From Reyranella sp. (GTDB taxonomy: Bacteria > Pseudomonadota > Alphaproteobacteria > Reyranellales > Reyranellaceae), in assembly GCA_016780605.1 (NCBI GenBank), contig JADHLS010000186.1, positions 1-8,608 on the forward strand: a DNA stretch of 8,608 bases. Direction: 5' to 3'. Under the pieces are notes generated by a model that worked only from the letters and a program-made list of their open reading frames with translations, ran no database searches and was not told where the DNA came from. Below, in pieces: positions 6,313 through 8,608 of the stretch; position 1 is the first letter of the stretch, and each line of letters opens with the position of its first letter. Made by a program: the position numbers and the translations under genes.

Positions 6313-7275
6313 TTACTTCGGCAAGGCGCCGGGGTCGAGCTTGATGCCCTTTTCCTTGTAGTAGCGCACCGCGCCGGGATGGAACGGCAGGAAGGAGTTG
6401 CGCGTGGCGTTGGCGGCAATGGTCGCCTTGGCAGCGGGATGGCCCTTCACCAGGGCCGCATTGTTCTCGAGGATGATCTTGGTGATGATGTAGGCGACGT
6501 CGTCCGCCATATCCTTGTTGGCGATGGCGAAATTGAACAGGCCGACGGTCTTCTGGTCGGCCGTCTGCTGCTTGTAGGTGCCCTTCGGAATGCTCGATTC
6601 GGAGAATTCGGGCAAGGCCTTGCGGATCCTGGTGATCTCCTCGTCGGTCCAGGTGAAGAAGGTGACCTGCTGGGAGGCATCGAGCTCGGTGAAAGCCGGG
6701 ATCGGCAGGCCAGCGCCGAAGCAGAAGGCGTCGATCACGCCGTCGCTCATCTGGTTGCCCATGTCGACGCTCTGGCCGTTGCGCGCCATGACCTTCATGC
6801 CGAGCGCATCGACGATCAGAGGGAAGTAGGTGCCCACCGTGCCGGCCTTGGGGCCGGCGCCGACCGCCTTGCCCTCGAGCTGCTGGAAGCTGGTGATGCC
6901 CGATTTCTTGAGCGCCAGGCACTGCAGCGTCGTCTCGTACATCGGGAACAGCGCTCGGATGTTCTCGTACTTGTGGCCCTTGGTCCATGGCCCGGTGCCG
7001 GCCAGGGCCTGCAGCGCCACGCCCATGCTCACCATGCCGAGCTCGAGCTTCTTGTCGTCGACCATGACGATGTTCTGGGGCGGCCCCTGGGTCTGCTGGG
7101 CGACCACCTTGAGCTTGGTCTTCTCGCTCAGCACCTTGGCGACAGTCTCGCCGTAGACGTAGTAGGTGCCGCCGACCGAAGCGGTACCCAGCGACAGCAC
7201 GGGTTGTGCGATTGCGGCCGTGCTTGCGAGCAGCACGACGGCGGCGACGGTCAAGGTTTGGCGGACAGCGCCCAT
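6313..7275 (-). CDS. TAXI-family TRAP transporter solute-binding protein
   Basis: A 320-residue periplasmic receptor of the TAXI (TRAP-associated extracytoplasmic immunogenic) family. These bind organic acids or amino acids such as glutamate-like ligands and pass them to a membrane permease. ATG 7273-7275 has GGGAGG (7282-7287) six bases upstream. A signal peptide is clear: Arg5, hydrophobic core 8-19, and cleavage after AIA (21-23). The mature protein opens with LSLGTASVGGTYYVYGETVA (27-46), the diagnostic TAXI start, and continues with the expected two-lobe pattern, for example GKAVGAGPKAGTVGTYF in the middle. No fused TRAP membrane subunit follows; instead the D-2-hydroxyacid dehydrogenase starts 10 bp downstream. 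The receptor is therefore either an orphan serving a distant permease or a sensor. Nothing in the sequence names the ligand; the downstream enzyme hints at a 2-oxo or 2-hydroxy acid (inference). Confidence 0.93.
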   Translation of the reverse strand: MGAVRQTLTVAAVVLLASTAAIAQPVLSLGTASVGGTYYVYGETVAKVLSEKTKLKVVAQQTQGPPQNIVMVDDKKLELGMVSMGVALQALAGTGPWTKGHKYENIRALFPMYETTLQCLALKKSGITSFQQLEGKAVGAGPKAGTVGTYFPLIVDALGMKVMARNGQSVDMGNQMSDGVIDAFCFGAGLPIPAFTELDASQQVTFFTWTDEEITRIRKALPEFSESSIPKGTYKQQTADQKTVGLFNFAIANKDMADDVAYIITKIILENNAALVKGHPAAKATIAANATRNSFLPFHPGAVRYYKEKGIKLDPGALPK

Positions 7276-7343
7276 CCCCGGCCTCCCACTTCATTCAACC
7301 ATACGGGCTCGTCTTGGTAGCGAGCGTCTCTTGTTGAGCGGTA

Positions 7344-7391
7344 GATTTGCTGGAATCGCGCTCCGAGTCCACAAATCAGTCGGAGCGCGAT
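7344..7391. other. Overlapping inverted repeats with two exclusive hairpins after yejF
   Basis: Two inverted repeats interleave here. Hairpin B is a perfect 12-bp stem, ATCGCGCTCCGA (7355-7366) with TCGGAGCGCGAT (7380-7391), and a 13-base loop. Hairpin A pairs 7344-7358 with 7364-7377 (GATTTG/CAAATC, TGGA/TCCA and TCG/CGA, with one bulge and one mismatch) around a 5-base loop. Both need 7355-7366, so only one can form at a time. The block lies 4 bp past the YejF-type gene's stop on the minus strand, where hairpin B would be the 3' end of its transcript. No T-run follows, so it is at best a weak intrinsic terminator or an mRNA-end stabiliser. It also lies about 70 bp before the TAXI receptor start, so it could instead act in that gene's leader or as an operator. 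Confidence 0.6.
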
Positions 7392-7395
7392 GGCC

Positions 7396-8608
<1,213 letters not shown>

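Noticed and set aside
5484..6344. 286-codon open frame on the plus strand across the dehydrogenase
   Set aside because: Antisense to a complete D-2-hydroxyacid dehydrogenase with intact catalytic Arg, Glu and His.
6289..7320. 343-codon open frame on the plus strand across the TAXI gene
   Set aside because: Antisense shadow; the minus-strand frame has a signal peptide, ribosome site and TAXI motifs.

Overview
The window is GC-rich throughout, with strong G/C preference at third codon positions and almost no spare intergenic DNA. Its gene families are typical of a metabolically versatile alphaproteobacterium (Rhizobiales or Rhodospirillales type): a class III CoA-transferase, a TAXI-type solute receptor without its permease, a double-ATPase YejF-like peptide transporter subunit and a COG2159 amidohydrolase. 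The lineage is an inference from family content; the window contains no rRNA or other phylogenetic marker. I see no tRNA, rRNA, CRISPR, transposase, phage or plasmid gene.

Layout, left to right. (1) The 5' part of a CaiB/BaiF CoA-transferase on the minus strand runs off the left edge. It is divergent from a secreted Cu/Zn superoxide dismutase (sodC) on the plus strand, with 142 bp between them. (2) A tight plus-strand run follows: metal-dependent amidohydrolase, an unrecognised 86-residue protein, and a LysE/RhtB-family exporter, with gaps of 7 and 4 bp. (3) A glutathione S-transferase-like gene on the minus strand faces the exporter, and the two stop codons touch with no base between them. 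(4) An M17 leucyl aminopeptidase on the plus strand is divergent from the GST. Its last two codons and stop lie inside a paired REP-like palindrome that fills the whole gap to the next, convergent gene. (5) A minus-strand pair follows: a TAXI periplasmic solute receptor, then 10 bp downstream a D-2-hydroxyacid dehydrogenase of the GhrA type. (6) A structured 48-bp inverted-repeat block separates that pair from the 3' two-thirds of a YejF-like peptide ABC transporter ATPase (minus strand, running off the right edge).

Functionally this is mostly housekeeping and catabolic accessory DNA: periplasmic superoxide removal, peptide import and hydrolysis, small-molecule export, and capture and reduction of small organic acids. 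I found no convincing new multi-gene system. The most notable points are (a) the double palindrome at 5290-5365, whose two halves differ by a compensatory base-pair change; (b) two mutually exclusive hairpins at 7344-7391 just after yejF; (c) an uncharacterised 86-aa protein locked between an amidohydrolase and an exporter; and (d) a TAXI receptor paired with a 2-hydroxyacid dehydrogenase instead of a TRAP permease.
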